A DNA stretch of 64,000 nucleotides from CAVOGJ01 sp963700865 (GCA_963700865.1 CAVOZC010000002.1:334508-398507), one strand, 5' to 3'. Shown: positions 10,596 to 21,300, counted from the first letter of the stretch. The notes: generated by a model not told the origin, from the letters alone. A program made the numbers and translations.

Positions 10596-10973
10596 AGTCG
10601 TCATGACGGCCGAAGATCGAATCATTCGCCGAGAGTGCCGGCCGATGACTCGCCCGGGTGGGAGCGCGCTATTTCGCACACTTCGCCGTCGTCGGACGGA
10701 TCACCGGGGGCGTTACGAACCATTTAGGTTGCGATGTGTTTCCTGGGCCCCCGCAGTTGCGGAACGTGAAACGGCGACGATCTTCCAACCGACGCTCGCC
10801 GAACGACATGCAAAGAAGGTCAATGTCTGGTATCACTGAGCACTGCGGAAAGATGGGCCGGGGATTGTCCCCTCAGGGGTGGCTCGACATACTGAGGGAC
10901 GGCACCGACGGCCGCCTTTTCATGGCCGCTGGGCGTTGTTCCTGGTCATTTCCTTCAGGAGGAATTACGGCTT
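10596..10973. other. Interval between a broken hypothetical and the desaturase
   Basis: This holds two overlapping short frames (10603-10839 and 10658-10987). The first may be the tail of the preceding broken gene. The second has poor composition and overlaps the desaturase start, so I do not call it. The desaturase ribosome binding site AGGAGG lies at 10957-10962. Nothing else is visible. Confidence 0.4.
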
Positions 10974-11996
10974 ATGCACGACCCTGAAACGACTCGTACC
11001 GCCGCACCATTGGTTCCGTATGATCCGACTGACACCGAGACGCCATTTTCCTGGCCCGCGTTGGCGTGGATGCTCCTGGCCTATGGCATTACCCTGACCC
11101 TGGCGATTCCCACCGCAAGCCGGCAGGCGATTGTGTTTGCGATCGTGCTGCATGTTCTCTTTGGCGGCGGTATCACGCTGGGCGTCCACCGCTTCTTCAG
11201 CCACGCCACGTTTCGTGCTCCGCGGTGGTTGGAGATCCTGTTGGCTCTGGGTTACACCTTGTCGTTCGACCGATGTGGGCAAGGCTTGATCTCGTGGGTG
11301 GCGGCACATAAGTTCCATCATGCCCATAGCGATCGCGAATTGGATCCTCATTCGCCGCGAGACGGTTTCTGGCATTCCTTCTGCGGACATCATCTTTTTC
11401 GACGTCGTGATATCTGGGAATTCGAACGCTACAAAAAATTTTGTCCTGAACTGGTGGCGGATCCGTGGCTCGTCTGGTTCGACAAACCGGTGACGGTGTG
11501 GTCGCTGCAAGCGGTGTATGCCTGCCTTGTTTATCTGTGGGGCGGTCTACGAGGCCCGACGGCTACGTTCGATCCATCCATGGCATTATCGTTCCTGGTG
11601 TGGGGTATTTTCGTCCGCTGGACGTTCACGCAGACGCTGCACAGTTTTGTCGATACCTTCAATCACGGCATTCCACCCTTCCATTGGTTGCGAGATACGT
11701 ACGGCACGAATACCGATAGTAAGAACAATATGGCATTGTGGCTGCTGCAGCTTGGCAACGAGACATGGCACAATGTGCATCATGCCTATCCCAAGGCGGC
11801 GAACAACGGGGCCAGCTGGTATCGCTGGGACATGGACTCGTTGATCATGAAGGGGCTTGAATCCCTGGGCATCATCTCGGGTTGTACCTGGATCAGTGAA
11901 GAAGATCTGCGCGACGTCGTCGGCGGACCGAAGAGAAGCAAGCCGCCGCCGCGGATGATGCCGAGAGGATCGTCGACGAAGCGCCTCGGCCGGTGA
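10974..11996 (+). CDS. Membrane fatty acid desaturase (acyl-CoA/acyl-lipid delta-9 type)
   Basis: This di-iron integral membrane enzyme puts a double bond into a fatty acyl chain. All three histidine boxes are present: HRFFSH at residues 72-77, HKFHHAHSD at 112-120 and HNVHH near 266-270. Hydrophobic pairs flank them (LAWMLLAYGITLTLAI and AIVFAIVLHVLFGGGITLG first; MALSFLVWGIFVRWTF later), as in the SCD/Ole1-like family. The length of 340 residues is usual for bacterial members. The ATG at 10974 has AGGAGG 11 bases upstream. The C-terminal 35 residues are basic and not conserved in kind. It converges on lysA. Whether the substrate is acyl-CoA or a lipid cannot be told. Confidence 0.93.
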   Translation: MHDPETTRTAAPLVPYDPTDTETPFSWPALAWMLLAYGITLTLAIPTASRQAIVFAIVLHVLFGGGITLGVHRFFSHATFRAPRWLEILLALGYTLSFDRCGQGLISWVAAHKFHHAHSDRELDPHSPRDGFWHSFCGHHLFRRRDIWEFERYKKFCPELVADPWLVWFDKPVTVWSLQAVYACLVYLWGGLRGPTATFDPSMALSFLVWGIFVRWTFTQTLHSFVDTFNHGIPPFHWLRDTYGTNTDSKNNMALWLLQLGNETWHNVHHAYPKAANNGASWYRWDMDSLIMKGLESLGIISGCTWISEEDLRDVVGGPKRSKPPPRMMPRGSSTKRLGR

Positions 11997-12164
11997 GTCG
12001 GCGGCCCGCCTTCCGCACCGCGCGGCCGACCGAACCAGTCTGATGGCGGAATCGTCCGCCAGGCGAACCGACAGGGCCATGCCGTGGCCACCGAGAATGG
12101 CTGGTGGGTAACGGTTTGAGGGCCCCGGCGAGCGGCGTCAATCGTCTTGGGCCGGAGCGTCGAG

Positions 12165-13437
12165 CTAATCTCCGCCCGCGAGCGATGGTCGTTCCGCCGC
12201 GAATATCTCAGCAATCGCCTGTCGCGGTCGAATGCAGCGCGGTTGGCCGGCCTCGATCAGCACCTCGGCAGCCAGCGGCTTGCTGTTGTAATTGGACGAC
12301 ATCACAAATCCGTAGGCGCCCGCTTTTTCGATCACCAGCCAATCACCGACGGACGCGGGAGGCAGCATACGGGGAGCCACCGTGCTGTCCGCATCCTGGG
12401 TAAAGATGTCACCCGACTCACACAACGGTCCGCCCACGATGACCGGCTGCAATGGCTGATAGTGATCCGTCGCGCCATCACGATGACTGATCGAGATCGG
12501 ATGGTAGGCCCCGTAGAGGATGGGGCGAGCCAGATTGTTGAAGCCCGCATCCACCAGATAGAACAAATTCTCTCCCATCTGCTTGATGGCTCGGATTTCG
12601 CAAAGCAGATAACCACAATCAGCGACAAGAAATCGTCCGGGTTCGATCTCCAGGCGCAACGGTCGCCCCAACTCCTGTTGCAGTTCTCGGCGCGTTTGAT
12701 CCCACAGGGAAAAATCGCGCTCGACATCGAGCGGACGATCACCCGCTTGATAAACGGTTGGCAGCCCTCCCCCGGCACTCAGGGTGGTCAAATCCTCCGG
12801 GGCGCTCCGTGCCGCGCTACGCATCGCCGCGCAGACCTGGGAAAGGTGATCAAAATCAGTCCCCGAGCCGATGTGCATATGAAGGCCGGAAATCCGCATG
12901 CCGCATTGTCGAGCACGCTCCACGCATTCCGGCACTTGTTCGTGCCAGATGCCATGCTTCGACTGAGGGCCCCCCGTGTTCGTCTTTCGGCTATGGCCAT
13001 GCCCAAAGCCTGGATTGATGCGGAGCGTCACGTCGGCGGCTGGCACGATCTGCCCCAGTTGTTCGATCATGTCGGGCGATCCGAGATTGCAATGCAGCCC
13101 GTAACGACGGACGACCTCCAACGCATCTCGATCAAAGAGGTCCGCCGTGAAGACGAGCGGAGAAGGATCGCCGGTGAGTGGATAACCGGCTTCCCGCGCG
13201 GAGGACCTCCCCGGCGCTCACCGCATCAAGCAGAACACCCTGTTGCCGCATTCTGCCCAGAATCGTGAGATTGGAATTGGCCTTCTGTGCATAGCGGATC
13301 ACATCAAACGCGCGCAGCTGCTCGATCTGCTGGTCAATGATCGAGGCATCGTAGATGTACGTTGGCGTACCGAATTCCTCGGCCAGCCGCGCGATCGATA
13401 CGCCCGCGATCGACTCCCTGGTGTGGTGGGACATCAC
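12165..13437 (-). CDS. lysA: Diaminopimelate decarboxylase (frameshift near 13190)
   Basis: A PLP-dependent fold-type III decarboxylase converting meso-diaminopimelate to lysine. The N-terminal piece has FGTPTYIYD and the PLP lysine in RYAQKANSN (Lys52 from the first ATG), then LLDAVSAGEVLRAG. The second piece continues with NLGSPDM, LRINPGFGHGHSRKTNTGG, SGLHMHIGSGTDF, the phosphate-binding glycines SAGGGLPTVY, EPGRFLVADCGYLL, GPLCESGDIF and EKAGAYGFVMSSNYN. The pieces join through YPLTGDPSPLVFTADLFDRDALEVV when one base is corrected near 13190, so a sequence error is likely. The ATG at 13437 overlaps the mtaB stop by four bases (ATGA), so translation is probably coupled. Confidence 0.92.
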
Positions 13438-14747
13438 GTGGTCGTCCCCGTCAGCGGGTCCGCCACCCGCGCATAAATTCCGGCTGCGGAACTAGTGTCG
13501 GCAATGACGTCGACGAGCTCTCCGATAGCCACCGACGATGCGGGCAGGAAGGTTGGTGTGTAGCGGCAGGAGGTGCCGCAGAGGATCGCTGCCGACTGGC
13601 TGCCGGTCGGAGCGAGCCGCGATTCGACCAGTAGTTGCAGGCGACTCCCTTGCAGCGAAGCAAAGTAGGCGTTCCGTAGTTCTTGTTCCACTTCGGTTAG
13701 CGCTGACACGCGGGCTCGCTTTTCCGCCTTGCTCAACGTGTCGCCGAACGTGTCGGCCGGAGTGCCCCGGCGGCCACTGAAGGGAAAGATGTGCATTTTG
13801 GAGAATCCGCAGCGTCGCGCGACCTGACATGTCGCCTCGAAATCTTGTTCGGTTTCTCCAGGAAAGCCCACAATCACATCGGTCGTCAACGAAGGCCGCT
13901 CCAGCCGCTCGCGAATTAAATCGCAGCGGTCAATAAATCGTTGCGTCCCCCAACGACGATTCATGCGACGCAGGATGCGGTCCGAGCCACTTTGCAGACA
14001 GACATGCAGATGGGGGCATACCCGTTGGGGATGTTCCGCCATGACCTCGATCAATTCGCGCGTCACCTCGGTGGCCTCGATGCTCGACAGCCGCAAGCGA
14101 AAGTCGCCCGTGAGGCGGGCAATCTCCCCGACGAGGTGAGACAAGCGAACCCAATCCGATTTGGGCTTGTTCCGATTGCCATCCACGCCGTAATGGCCCA
14201 GATGAACACCCGTCAAGACAATCTCGCGATAGCCGTGATCGATCAGGCGACGCACCTCGTCGAGGATCGCTCCCCGCGGGCGACTGATCATGTGCGGGCG
14301 AACCTGTGGGATGATGCAATAGCTGCAACGTAGGAGACAGCCATCCTGCACCTTAACGTAAGCCCGCTGTCGATCGCCGAATCGCGAAATGCCGTCGGGA
14401 ATATCCACGACACCAAACCGCCCCAGCAGGTCCGGAAGTTCGCGTTTATCGGTAATTACCTCCGCGACTTGAGGCATGGCGGCCAGCCGCTCTGGTTCGC
14501 GGGTGGCATAGCAGCCCATCACAATCAAACGGGCGGCGGGGTTTTCCCGAGCCATCCGGCGAATGATCTGGCGGCTCTTCGCGTCTCCCTCCGCGGTCAC
14601 GGTGCAGGTGTTGATGACGCACAGATCGGCCGCTTGTCCCTCCGCCGCGTCCTGATAGCCAATCTGGTGGAGACCTTCACGGACATATTCCGTCTCGTAT
14701 TGATTGACTTTGCAGCCGAGGGTGTGGGTGCGAATAAGCGGAGCCAT
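13434..14747 (-). CDS. mtaB: tRNA N6-threonylcarbamoyladenosine 2-methylthiotransferase (MtaB-like)
   Basis: A radical SAM enzyme that adds a methylthio group to t6A37 of tRNA. The N-terminal UPF0004-type domain has its three cysteine motifs: THTLGCKVNQYE (Cys12), INTCTVTAEGD and VMGCYATREP. The radical SAM cluster motif is CLLRCSYC (CxxxCxxC), followed by PxVR and the later RRMNRRW and TDVIVGFPGET blocks. A TRAM-like C-terminal segment ends the protein. I chose the ATG at 14747 because the family begins directly with the LGCKVNxxE strand; the open frame runs 49 codons further but is not family-like. MtaB rather than MiaB or RimO is judged from LGCKVNQYE and overall order. It overlaps lysA. 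Confidence 0.88.
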   Translation of the reverse strand: MAPLIRTHTLGCKVNQYETEYVREGLHQIGYQDAAEGQAADLCVINTCTVTAEGDAKSRQIIRRMARENPAARLIVMGCYATREPERLAAMPQVAEVITDKRELPDLLGRFGVVDIPDGISRFGDRQRAYVKVQDGCLLRCSYCIIPQVRPHMISRPRGAILDEVRRLIDHGYREIVLTGVHLGHYGVDGNRNKPKSDWVRLSHLVGEIARLTGDFRLRLSSIEATEVTRELIEVMAEHPQRVCPHLHVCLQSGSDRILRRMNRRWGTQRFIDRCDLIRERLERPSLTTDVIVGFPGETEQDFEATCQVARRCGFSKMHIFPFSGRRGTPADTFGDTLSKAEKRARVSALTEVEQELRNAYFASLQGSRLQLLVESRLAPTGSQSAAILCGTSCRYTPTFLPASSVAIGELVDVIADTSSAAGIYARVADPLTGTTT

Positions 14748-15028
14748 CAGGGATTCACAACGGTTAGAGACCAAGAGGATAAGGCCGCGACGGCGCACCG
14801 CCGCGAAGAGCAGCCAGCCCTGAATATACGGGCCGATGGCCGGCTGACCCAGGGCGCGGCTCCCCCCGGGAATTCCCCCTGCCCTCGCCGCCACGTTTCA
14901 AATTTCCACTCAAGAGGCCTTCCCACTGACGGGGCCGCGTTTCACCGGACCGAGTCTCGAGACGAACGGCCCAGGGATGTCCGAGGGGCCCAGGGGTTTC
15001 GGACTGGCTTAGCGATGTCGGGGGGCAG
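14748..15028. other. Non-coding interval before the tandem array
   Basis: No credible gene is visible. The sequence is GC rich with C-runs, and the open frames on both strands continue into the repeat array. The mtaB promoter should lie here. Confidence 0.5.
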
Positions 15029-16390
15029 CGGGCCGTTGAGCCGTTGAGCTGGGGTGATGGCCCCCCAAGCAGATGTGACGGGTTATGGAGCGGGGGGCAG
15101 GCACCATTTCTCACGCCACCACCTCGCTCGGCCCCGGGGATCGTTGGGGGGTTTGGGGGGCGGCGGGCCGTTGAGCCGTTGAGCTGGGGTGATGGCCCCC
15201 CAAGCAGATGTGACGGGTTATGGAGCGGGGGGCAGGCACCATTTCTCACGCCACCACCTCGCTCGGCCCCGGGATCGTCGGGGGGTTTGGGGGGCGGCGA
15301 GCCGTTGAGCCGTTGAGCTGGGGTGATGGCCCCCCAAGCAGATGTGACGGGTTATGGAGCGGGGGGCAGGCACCATTTCTCACGCCACCGCACCTCGCCC
15401 GGCCCAGGGGATCGTTGGGGGGTTTGGGGGGCGGCGGGCCGTTGAGCCGTTGAGCTGGGGTGATGGCCCCCCAAGCAGATGTGACGGGTTATGGAGCGGG
15501 GGGCAGGCACCATTTCTCACGCCACCGCACCTCGCTCGGCCCCGGGGATCGTTGGGGGGTTTGGGGGGCGGCGGGCCGTTGAGCCGTTGAGCTGGGGTGA
15601 TGGCCCCCCAAGCAGATGTGACGGGTTATGGAGCGGGGGGCAGGCACCATTTCTCACGCCACCGCACCTCGCCCGGCCCAGGGGATCGTTGGGGGGTTTG
15701 GGGGGCGGCGGGCCGTTGAGCCGTTGAGCTGGGGTGATGGCCCCCCAAGCAGATGTGACGGGTTATGGAGCGGGGGGCAGGCACCATTTCTCACGCCACC
15801 ACCTCGCTCGGCCCAGGGGATCGTTGGGGGGTTTGGGGGGCAGCGGGCCGTTGAGCCGTTGAGCTGGGGTGATGGCCCCCCAAGCAGATGTGACGGGTTA
15901 TGGAGCGGGGGGCAGGCACCATTTCTCACGCCACCACCTCGCTCGGCCCCGGGATCGTCGGGGGGTTTGGGGGGCAGCGGGCCGTTGAGCCGTTGAGCTG
16001 GGGTGATGGCCCCCCAAGCAGATGTGACGGGTTATGGAGCGGGGGGCAGGCACCATTTCTCACGCCACCGCACCTCGCCCGGCCCAGGGGATCGTTGGGG
16101 GGTTTGGGGGGCAGCGAGCCGTTGAGCCGTTGAGCTGGGGTGATGGCCCCCCAAGCAGATGTGACGGGTTATGGAGCGGGGGGCAGGCACCATTTCTCAC
16201 GCCACCACCTCGCTCGGCCCCCCGCACCCCCCACCACGCCACCGCACCTCGCCCGGCCCAGGGGATCGTTGGGGGGTTTGGGGGGCGGCGAGCCGTTGAG
16301 CCGTTGAGCTGGGATGATGGCCCCCCAAGCAGATGTGACGGGTTATGGAGCGGGGGGCAGGCACCATTTCTCACGCCACCACCTCGCTCG
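15029..16390. repeat. Ten-copy 134-137 bp G-rich tandem array
   Basis: Ten copies of one unit follow head to tail. The block TGATGGCCCCCCAAGCAGATG begins at about 15055, 15191, 15325, 15462, 15599, 15736, 15871, 16005, 16141 and 16315, giving periods of 134-137 bases and one of 174 before the last copy, which has extra C-rich sequence. Each unit holds an internal duplication (GCCGTTGAGCCGTTGAGC) and most contain GGGG-N6-GGGGGG-TTT-GGGGGG-type runs. Periods are not multiples of three, so the unit cannot encode a constant protein repeat, and the open frames across it are by-products. Confidence 0.95.
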
Positions 16391-16528
16391 GCCCACCGCA
16401 CCGCACGACGCCACCGCACCCCACGACGCCACCGCACCCCACCACGCCACCGCACCCCACCACGCCACCGCACCGCACCACGCCACCGCACCCCACCACG
16501 CCACCGCACCCCACCACGCCACTCGCCC
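16391..16528. repeat. C-rich 18-bp microrepeat
   Basis: Directly after the large array, about seven copies of an 18-base unit (ACCACGCCACCGCACCCC with small variants such as ACGACGCC and CACCGCACCGC) follow. The first segment of the unit, CACGCCACC, also occurs once per large-array unit (TCTCACGCCACC), so the microrepeat probably grew out of the array edge by slippage. Confidence 0.88.
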
Positions 16529-16731
16529 CACCGCTTGCAACGCCCCCCCCATGTGGGGTGCTCAGGCGAGCCCGACCCCCGACTGCCCGGAGGGCTCGGA
16601 ATACCGGGTTGCGGATTTGACTGTCCGCCAGCGTGACGTAGGCTTTCCCTGAGGGAGCAAGAAACTCGATCGGTGGGACGACGACGCACCTCCCAAGGCC
16701 TTGGCGGACCTTATTGAAAATAGGAATTATC

Positions 16732-16929
16732 ATGCAACTCCGTCGCTGGACATCTCGAATCAGGCATTTTCTCGGCGACTCGGCCGGTCCGACGGCGGTC
16801 GAGTACGCCGTTATGCTGGGTCTGATCCTCCTGGCGGCGATCGCGTCGATTTCGGTCGTTGGCGGAGGAAGTGGCAATCTTTGGGAAAGTAATTCGACGC
16901 AGATCGATACGGCGGTCAACGGCAGTTAG
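16732..16929 (+). CDS. Flp-type (class III) prepilin-like small protein
   Basis: A 65-residue protein with a short basic leader, then GPTAVEYAVMLGLILLAAIAS. The class III prepilin signature is present: Gly19 as the cleavage position, Glu24 five residues later and Tyr25, followed by a hydrophobic helix and a small polar C-terminus. The Flp family forms bundled tad pili used in attachment. The ATG at 16732 has TAGGA upstream. No tad genes (prepilin peptidase, secretion ATPase, TadE) are within the window, so it is an orphan here. Planctomycetes often carry scattered Flp-like genes. Confidence 0.85.
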   Translation: MQLRRWTSRIRHFLGDSAGPTAVEYAVMLGLILLAAIASISVVGGGSGNLWESNSTQIDTAVNGS

Positions 16930-17051
16930 GACGCCGCGGGCTTGCTTCCCGTTCCGTCGCCTGCTCACGGTTGATTGTCTCAGCGGCTGACTGCTCGAAA
17001 GGATTGCCCAATCAGCGAATCCGCGCGTCCCCGGGAAATTCTCCAAGAATC

Positions 17052-17087
17052 CGCGGCGACCGGAGCAATCGCGGCGACCGGAGCAAT
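17052..17087. repeat. Perfect 18-bp direct duplication
   Basis: CGCGGCGACCGGAGCAAT occurs twice with no gap (17052-17069 and 17070-17087), in the short non-coding interval between the pilin and the next minus-strand gene. Confidence 0.85.
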
Positions 17088-17112
17088 CGCGCGACGCAAG
17101 CAACCGTGTTGG

Positions 17113-17370
17113 CTAGGCGGCTTGCCGATTCAGGGGCTCTAATTGGCTCGGTCGGAGTACGGCAATCAGCGAATGGTCTGGCGCGAAGAGCTTGATCTGG
17201 TCTTCCTCCACGAACCACACGGCTTCGAATTCGCCATGCCGAAATCGGTGGCCACAGTAAGCGCCATGGCGAATGAGGAGCGTCTCACGAAGACCCACGT
17301 CAGGGGTGGCTCCGTGTCGTTGCAATTCCGAAATCACGAATCGTCGAATCTGGTCCGGGAGATGCGTCAT
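17113..17370 (-). CDS. Small conserved-looking hypothetical protein
   Basis: An 85-residue soluble protein: MTHLPDQIRRFVISELQRHG, a middle with two cysteine/histidine positions (RHGAYCGHRFRHGEF) and a C-terminal beta segment (AVWFVEEDQIKLFAPDHSLIAVLRP). The ATG at 17370 has TAGGAAG upstream, and the composition is balanced, which supports a real gene. No family is recognised. It diverges from the CPBP protease gene on the other strand. Confidence 0.6.
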   Translation of the reverse strand: MTHLPDQIRRFVISELQRHGATPDVGLRETLLIRHGAYCGHRFRHGEFEAVWFVEEDQIKLFAPDHSLIAVLRPSQLEPLNRQAA

Positions 17371-17630
17371 CGGGTAAGTTGCTTCCTAATGCGTGCGAGA
17401 GACAGTCCACGTTATCCGCACGTTAGATCGGATCGGCGCATCACTTGACTTGCTGTCACTTGCCCCCGTCCGTTTGTCTGGCATATCTTAACCATGCCGG
17501 AGAGTCACCGTTGGGATCGGAGGAATCGCGGCAACCGTCACGGTTTACCAATATCCGCGGGCCTGAGCTGGTATGCGGGCAGCGGTCCGCGGTATCCCGA
17601 TTGGCTCGGTGGTATCTCAGGGGAGGGTCG

Positions 17631-18347
17631 GTGCGTCAGAAACACCATCGCTGGAAGATCGCGCTGCTGGGGTGCGGGCTGTTATTGCCAACCTGCGTGA
17701 CCTACGTCTACTTTTTTTTGCTGGCCGACAGCGACGCACCGTTGCAGCGGCTTGGAATGGGTTTGGGGAAAGTCGGGCAATTCGCGTTGCCCCTGATCTG
17801 GTATGTTGTCGGCAGACCTACCTCTTGGTCCGCGACGGCCGAATTTCGGCGGACGCTCTGGTGGGGAGCGGCCGCGGCCGCGGCAGTGTTTGCCACCATG
17901 TTCGCGTTGTATCACGGTTGGCTGCAACAGACGGCCGTTTTTGACGGGGCCAGGCAAGCGATCGTGCAAAAAGTCATGGACCTTGGCTTCGCAACGCCGC
18001 TGGCCTTTCTGGGGTTGGGCACCTTTTATGTCGTGCTGCATTCCTTTCTGGAAGAGTATTATTGGCGGTGGTTTGTCTTTCGAGGCCTTGCTGAACAGAT
18101 GACTTGGGGCTGGGCCGTCGTCATTTCGAGCGTTGGCTTCATGGCCCATCATGTCCTGGTCTTGGCCAGCTACTTTGGTTGGCTGTCGTTGGCGACCTGG
18201 TTCTTCTCAGCATGCGTGGCCGTGGGTGGTGCCTTCTGGGCCTGGTTGTACCATCGGGGCGGTTCGCTGCGGGCTCCCTGGCTGAGCCATGCCATTGTCG
18301 ACGCGGCCATTTTCCTCATCGGTTATCAAATGCTGCAAGGTGCATAA
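17631..18347 (+). CDS. CPBP (CAAX/Abi-type) family intramembrane metalloprotease
   Basis: About 238 residues with some six transmembrane helices. The CPBP (Abi, Rce1-like) motifs are present: EEYYWRWFVFR (EExxxR, near residue 141), MAHHVLV near 170 and HAIVDA near 220, which supply the glutamate and histidines of the active site in the membrane. The GTG at 17631 is chosen because GGGAGG lies just upstream and it puts the first membrane helix at the N-terminus; the open frame from 17445 would add 62 unlikely residues. The TAA stop overlaps the ATG of the helicase gene by one base (TAATG), so the two are probably co-translated. The substrate is unknown. Confidence 0.85.
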   Translation: MRQKHHRWKIALLGCGLLLPTCVTYVYFFLLADSDAPLQRLGMGLGKVGQFALPLIWYVVGRPTSWSATAEFRRTLWWGAAAAAAVFATMFALYHGWLQQTAVFDGARQAIVQKVMDLGFATPLAFLGLGTFYVVLHSFLEEYYWRWFVFRGLAEQMTWGWAVVISSVGFMAHHVLVLASYFGWLSLATWFFSACVAVGGAFWAWLYHRGGSLRAPWLSHAIVDAAIFLIGYQMLQGA

Positions 18348-21300
18348 TGGCCAAGTCCAAGGTGGCGGAGCCGGGCAGGGAAGCGACCATGCCGGGACAG
18401 CATGTGGTGATTCTGGCGTCGGCCGGGAGCGGCAAGACGCATCAATTGAGCAGTCGCTATCTCCGCCTGATTCAGCGAGGACAGCCCCTAGACCGCATCC
18501 TGGCCACGACCTTTACTCGCAAGGCCGCCGGTGAAATCCTCGATCGCGTGCTGCTGCGGTTGGCCAAATCGGTCGTCAGCGAGCCCGACCGACACCAGCT
18601 GTGTGAAGATCTGGCACAAGACGTCGCGGTCGAGAAGTTGCGGGAACTGCTGGTCGAACTGACACGCAACCTGCATCGCATCCGCATTTCGACACTAGAC
18701 GCCTATTTCGGTCAAGTGGCCCGGACCTTCGGCTTGGAACTTGGACTACCCGCGGATTGGACCATTCTGGACGCGCACGATGACCAGCGGGTACGGCGGC
18801 AAGCCATCACGGAACTCCTCTCGCATCAATCAGAGCGAGCCCGCCAACTGATGCACCTGCTAACGAAGGGGGACGCCCAGCGCGCCGTGACCAGCATGCT
18901 CCTCGAAACCGTCAACGAGGTTTACGAGCTGTACCAGGAATCAAGTGTCGACGGCCATGCGGCCTGGAAGTGGATTCCGGAGAGGCCGCTGCTGACTGCA
19001 GCCCAACAAGCGGCCGCCCTGCGGGCTTTTGCCGCGGTCGTCTTACCCAAGGATAGTCTTCAAAAACCTCATCAAGCCGCGCTCGTATCCGCCGAAGCGG
19101 GGGACTGGGAAGGCTTTGCTTCCAAAGGACTTGCCAAGGCGTTGCTTCATGAGGGGACCTACTATAAATGGAAAATTTCGGACGAACTGAAGGCCGTCTA
19201 CCAGCCGTTCCTCGATATGGCCCGCGCCGAAGCCGTGAACCGGCTGGTGCGACAAACCAGAGGCGCATGCGAGCTGGCTGGCGTCTTTGGCGAAATCTAT
19301 GATCCGCTGAAAATTGATGAGGGTGCGATCCTCTTTAACGACGTGCCTCAGTACTTGAGCCGGCTCGCCGAGCGTCCCCCGCCGCGGCAAATGGCCTATC
19401 GTATGGACTCGCAAATCGACCATCTGCTGTTGGATGAGTTTCAGGATACTTCGGTGTCCCAGTGGGAAACGCTGCTTCCCCTCGCCAAACGGATTACGTT
19501 GTACCAGGATCAGTCGCATTCATTTTTTTGCGTCGGGGATACAAAGCAGGCCATCTACGGTTGGCGCGGAGGTCAGGCCGACATCCTCGAGAACATGGAC
19601 CGCCAGCTTCCGCACATCACGGTGGACCAGCTCAATGACAGTCGCCGCTCGTCGCCCGTCATCATTGCGGCCGTCAATCAAGTGTTTGAAAATCGGCTGC
19701 AACATTCCAATCTGGGACCGTACCAACAGGGATTTGAAAGCTGGGTGTTTCCGCATCACACGACAACCCGCGACACTTCCGGATATGTTTGTCTGGAAGT
19801 GGCTGACGCCGACGAAGACGATGTCAGTGGTCCTCTCGCCCATGCGGCGCGGAGGGTGCGGGAGCTTTACGAGCGAGCTCCCGGGCATAGCATTGGCGTG
19901 CTCGTTCGACGCAATCAAACGGTCGGCGAACTGATCTATCAGCTCCGCGAGCAGCAGGTGCCGGCAAGCGAAGAAGGCGGAAATCCGCTCACCGATTCGG
20001 CTGCCGTGCAGCAGCTGCTGGCGCTGCTGCATTTTGTCGATCATCCGTGCGACTCGCTGGCTCGATTCCATTTTGCCTCGGGCCCGTTGGGGCCGGCGCT
20101 ATCCCTCTCACCGCTTGCACAAGCGGAACCCGCCCGCACGATCACGGAATTCGTTCGTGACATCCGGCGTGAACTGCTTGACAGGGGATACGGGCCTTGC
20201 GTTGCGGAGTGGGCTCGTTCGTTAACCTCCTCCTGCTCGTCGCGAGAGCTGTTGCGCATGTCTCAACTGGTCGACATGGCTTACGACTACCAGTCGCGGG
20301 CCACGTTACGGACGAGTGACTTTGTGCGCTACGTCCAGACGCAACGAGTCGCCGACCCGAGTACCGCATCAGTTCGCGTCATGACAATTCACCAATCCAA
20401 GGGCCTGGAGTTCGACACGGTTGTGTTGACCGCCTTGGAGCAGACCATGGTGAAGCCGAGAAAATTCGCGGTGCAACGCTGCCCCGAGACCTTTCGGCCT
20501 TGGCGAATTTGTCGGTACGCGGGCGAGTCGACCCAATCCCTGCTTCCGGCGGAAATGCGGGCGGTGTATGACGAAGATGTGCGGCGCAACACGCATGAAT
20601 ATTTATGCAGCCTGTATGTCGCGATGACGAGGGCCAAACGCGCCTTGTACATGATTGTGGCACCCGACTCGGCAAAAAGCGATCGACGAACCACGGCCGG
20701 ATTGCTCAGGGCGACGCTCGCTGCGGGGACGCAGGCCAAGGCCGGCACGATCATGTTCGCGGCCGGCGAGCGGGAATGGTACGAGCCGGAAGGGACCGCC
20801 GAGGCCCTGGGGAGCGCGCCCGCGACGCACGCTACCCGCCGGCCGCGGCGCCTCCGCTTGAAAGACCCCGCGGCGGACTCGCCAACCGCCCGGCCGACCG
20901 TGCTCCCCTCCCCTGCCTCGCACGGGTCGCCCGGTCCGATCGCGCTCTTTTCCTCTCGGCGGCAAGAGGCTCTCCATTTTGGCAGCCTTGTGCATACCTG
21001 GCTGGAACATATTGAGTGGCTGGCCGCCCCTCTCACGAGCGAGCGGTTGCGCGAAATCGCCCGCCACCGCGGCTTTTCGCGGGTTGACCTGGAGAAGGCG
21101 GTGCCTGAGTTCCTGGGGATGCTGGCTAGGCCCGCCGTTGGTGGATTGCTGGAGGAAGCCGAGTACCTGCGAGATTTTCACGAATGGTTCGCCCCACACG
21201 TTCCCGCCGACGGAAGGTCCTCCCTACCGGTTGGGGTTCGGCTCGAGGTCCGCAACGAACAACGAATCGTTTATCGAAGCCAGGGACAGGTGATGACGGG

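Noticed and set aside
12147..13268. Plus-strand open frame of 373 codons
   Set aside because: Antisense to lysA.
15029..16528. CRISPR array
   Set aside because: Repeats are contiguous with no unique spacers, units are 134-137 bases, and no cas gene is near.
15044..16689. Open frames on both strands through the G-rich array
   Set aside because: The unit length is not a multiple of three, so each frame changes between copies; the products are low-complexity repeats.
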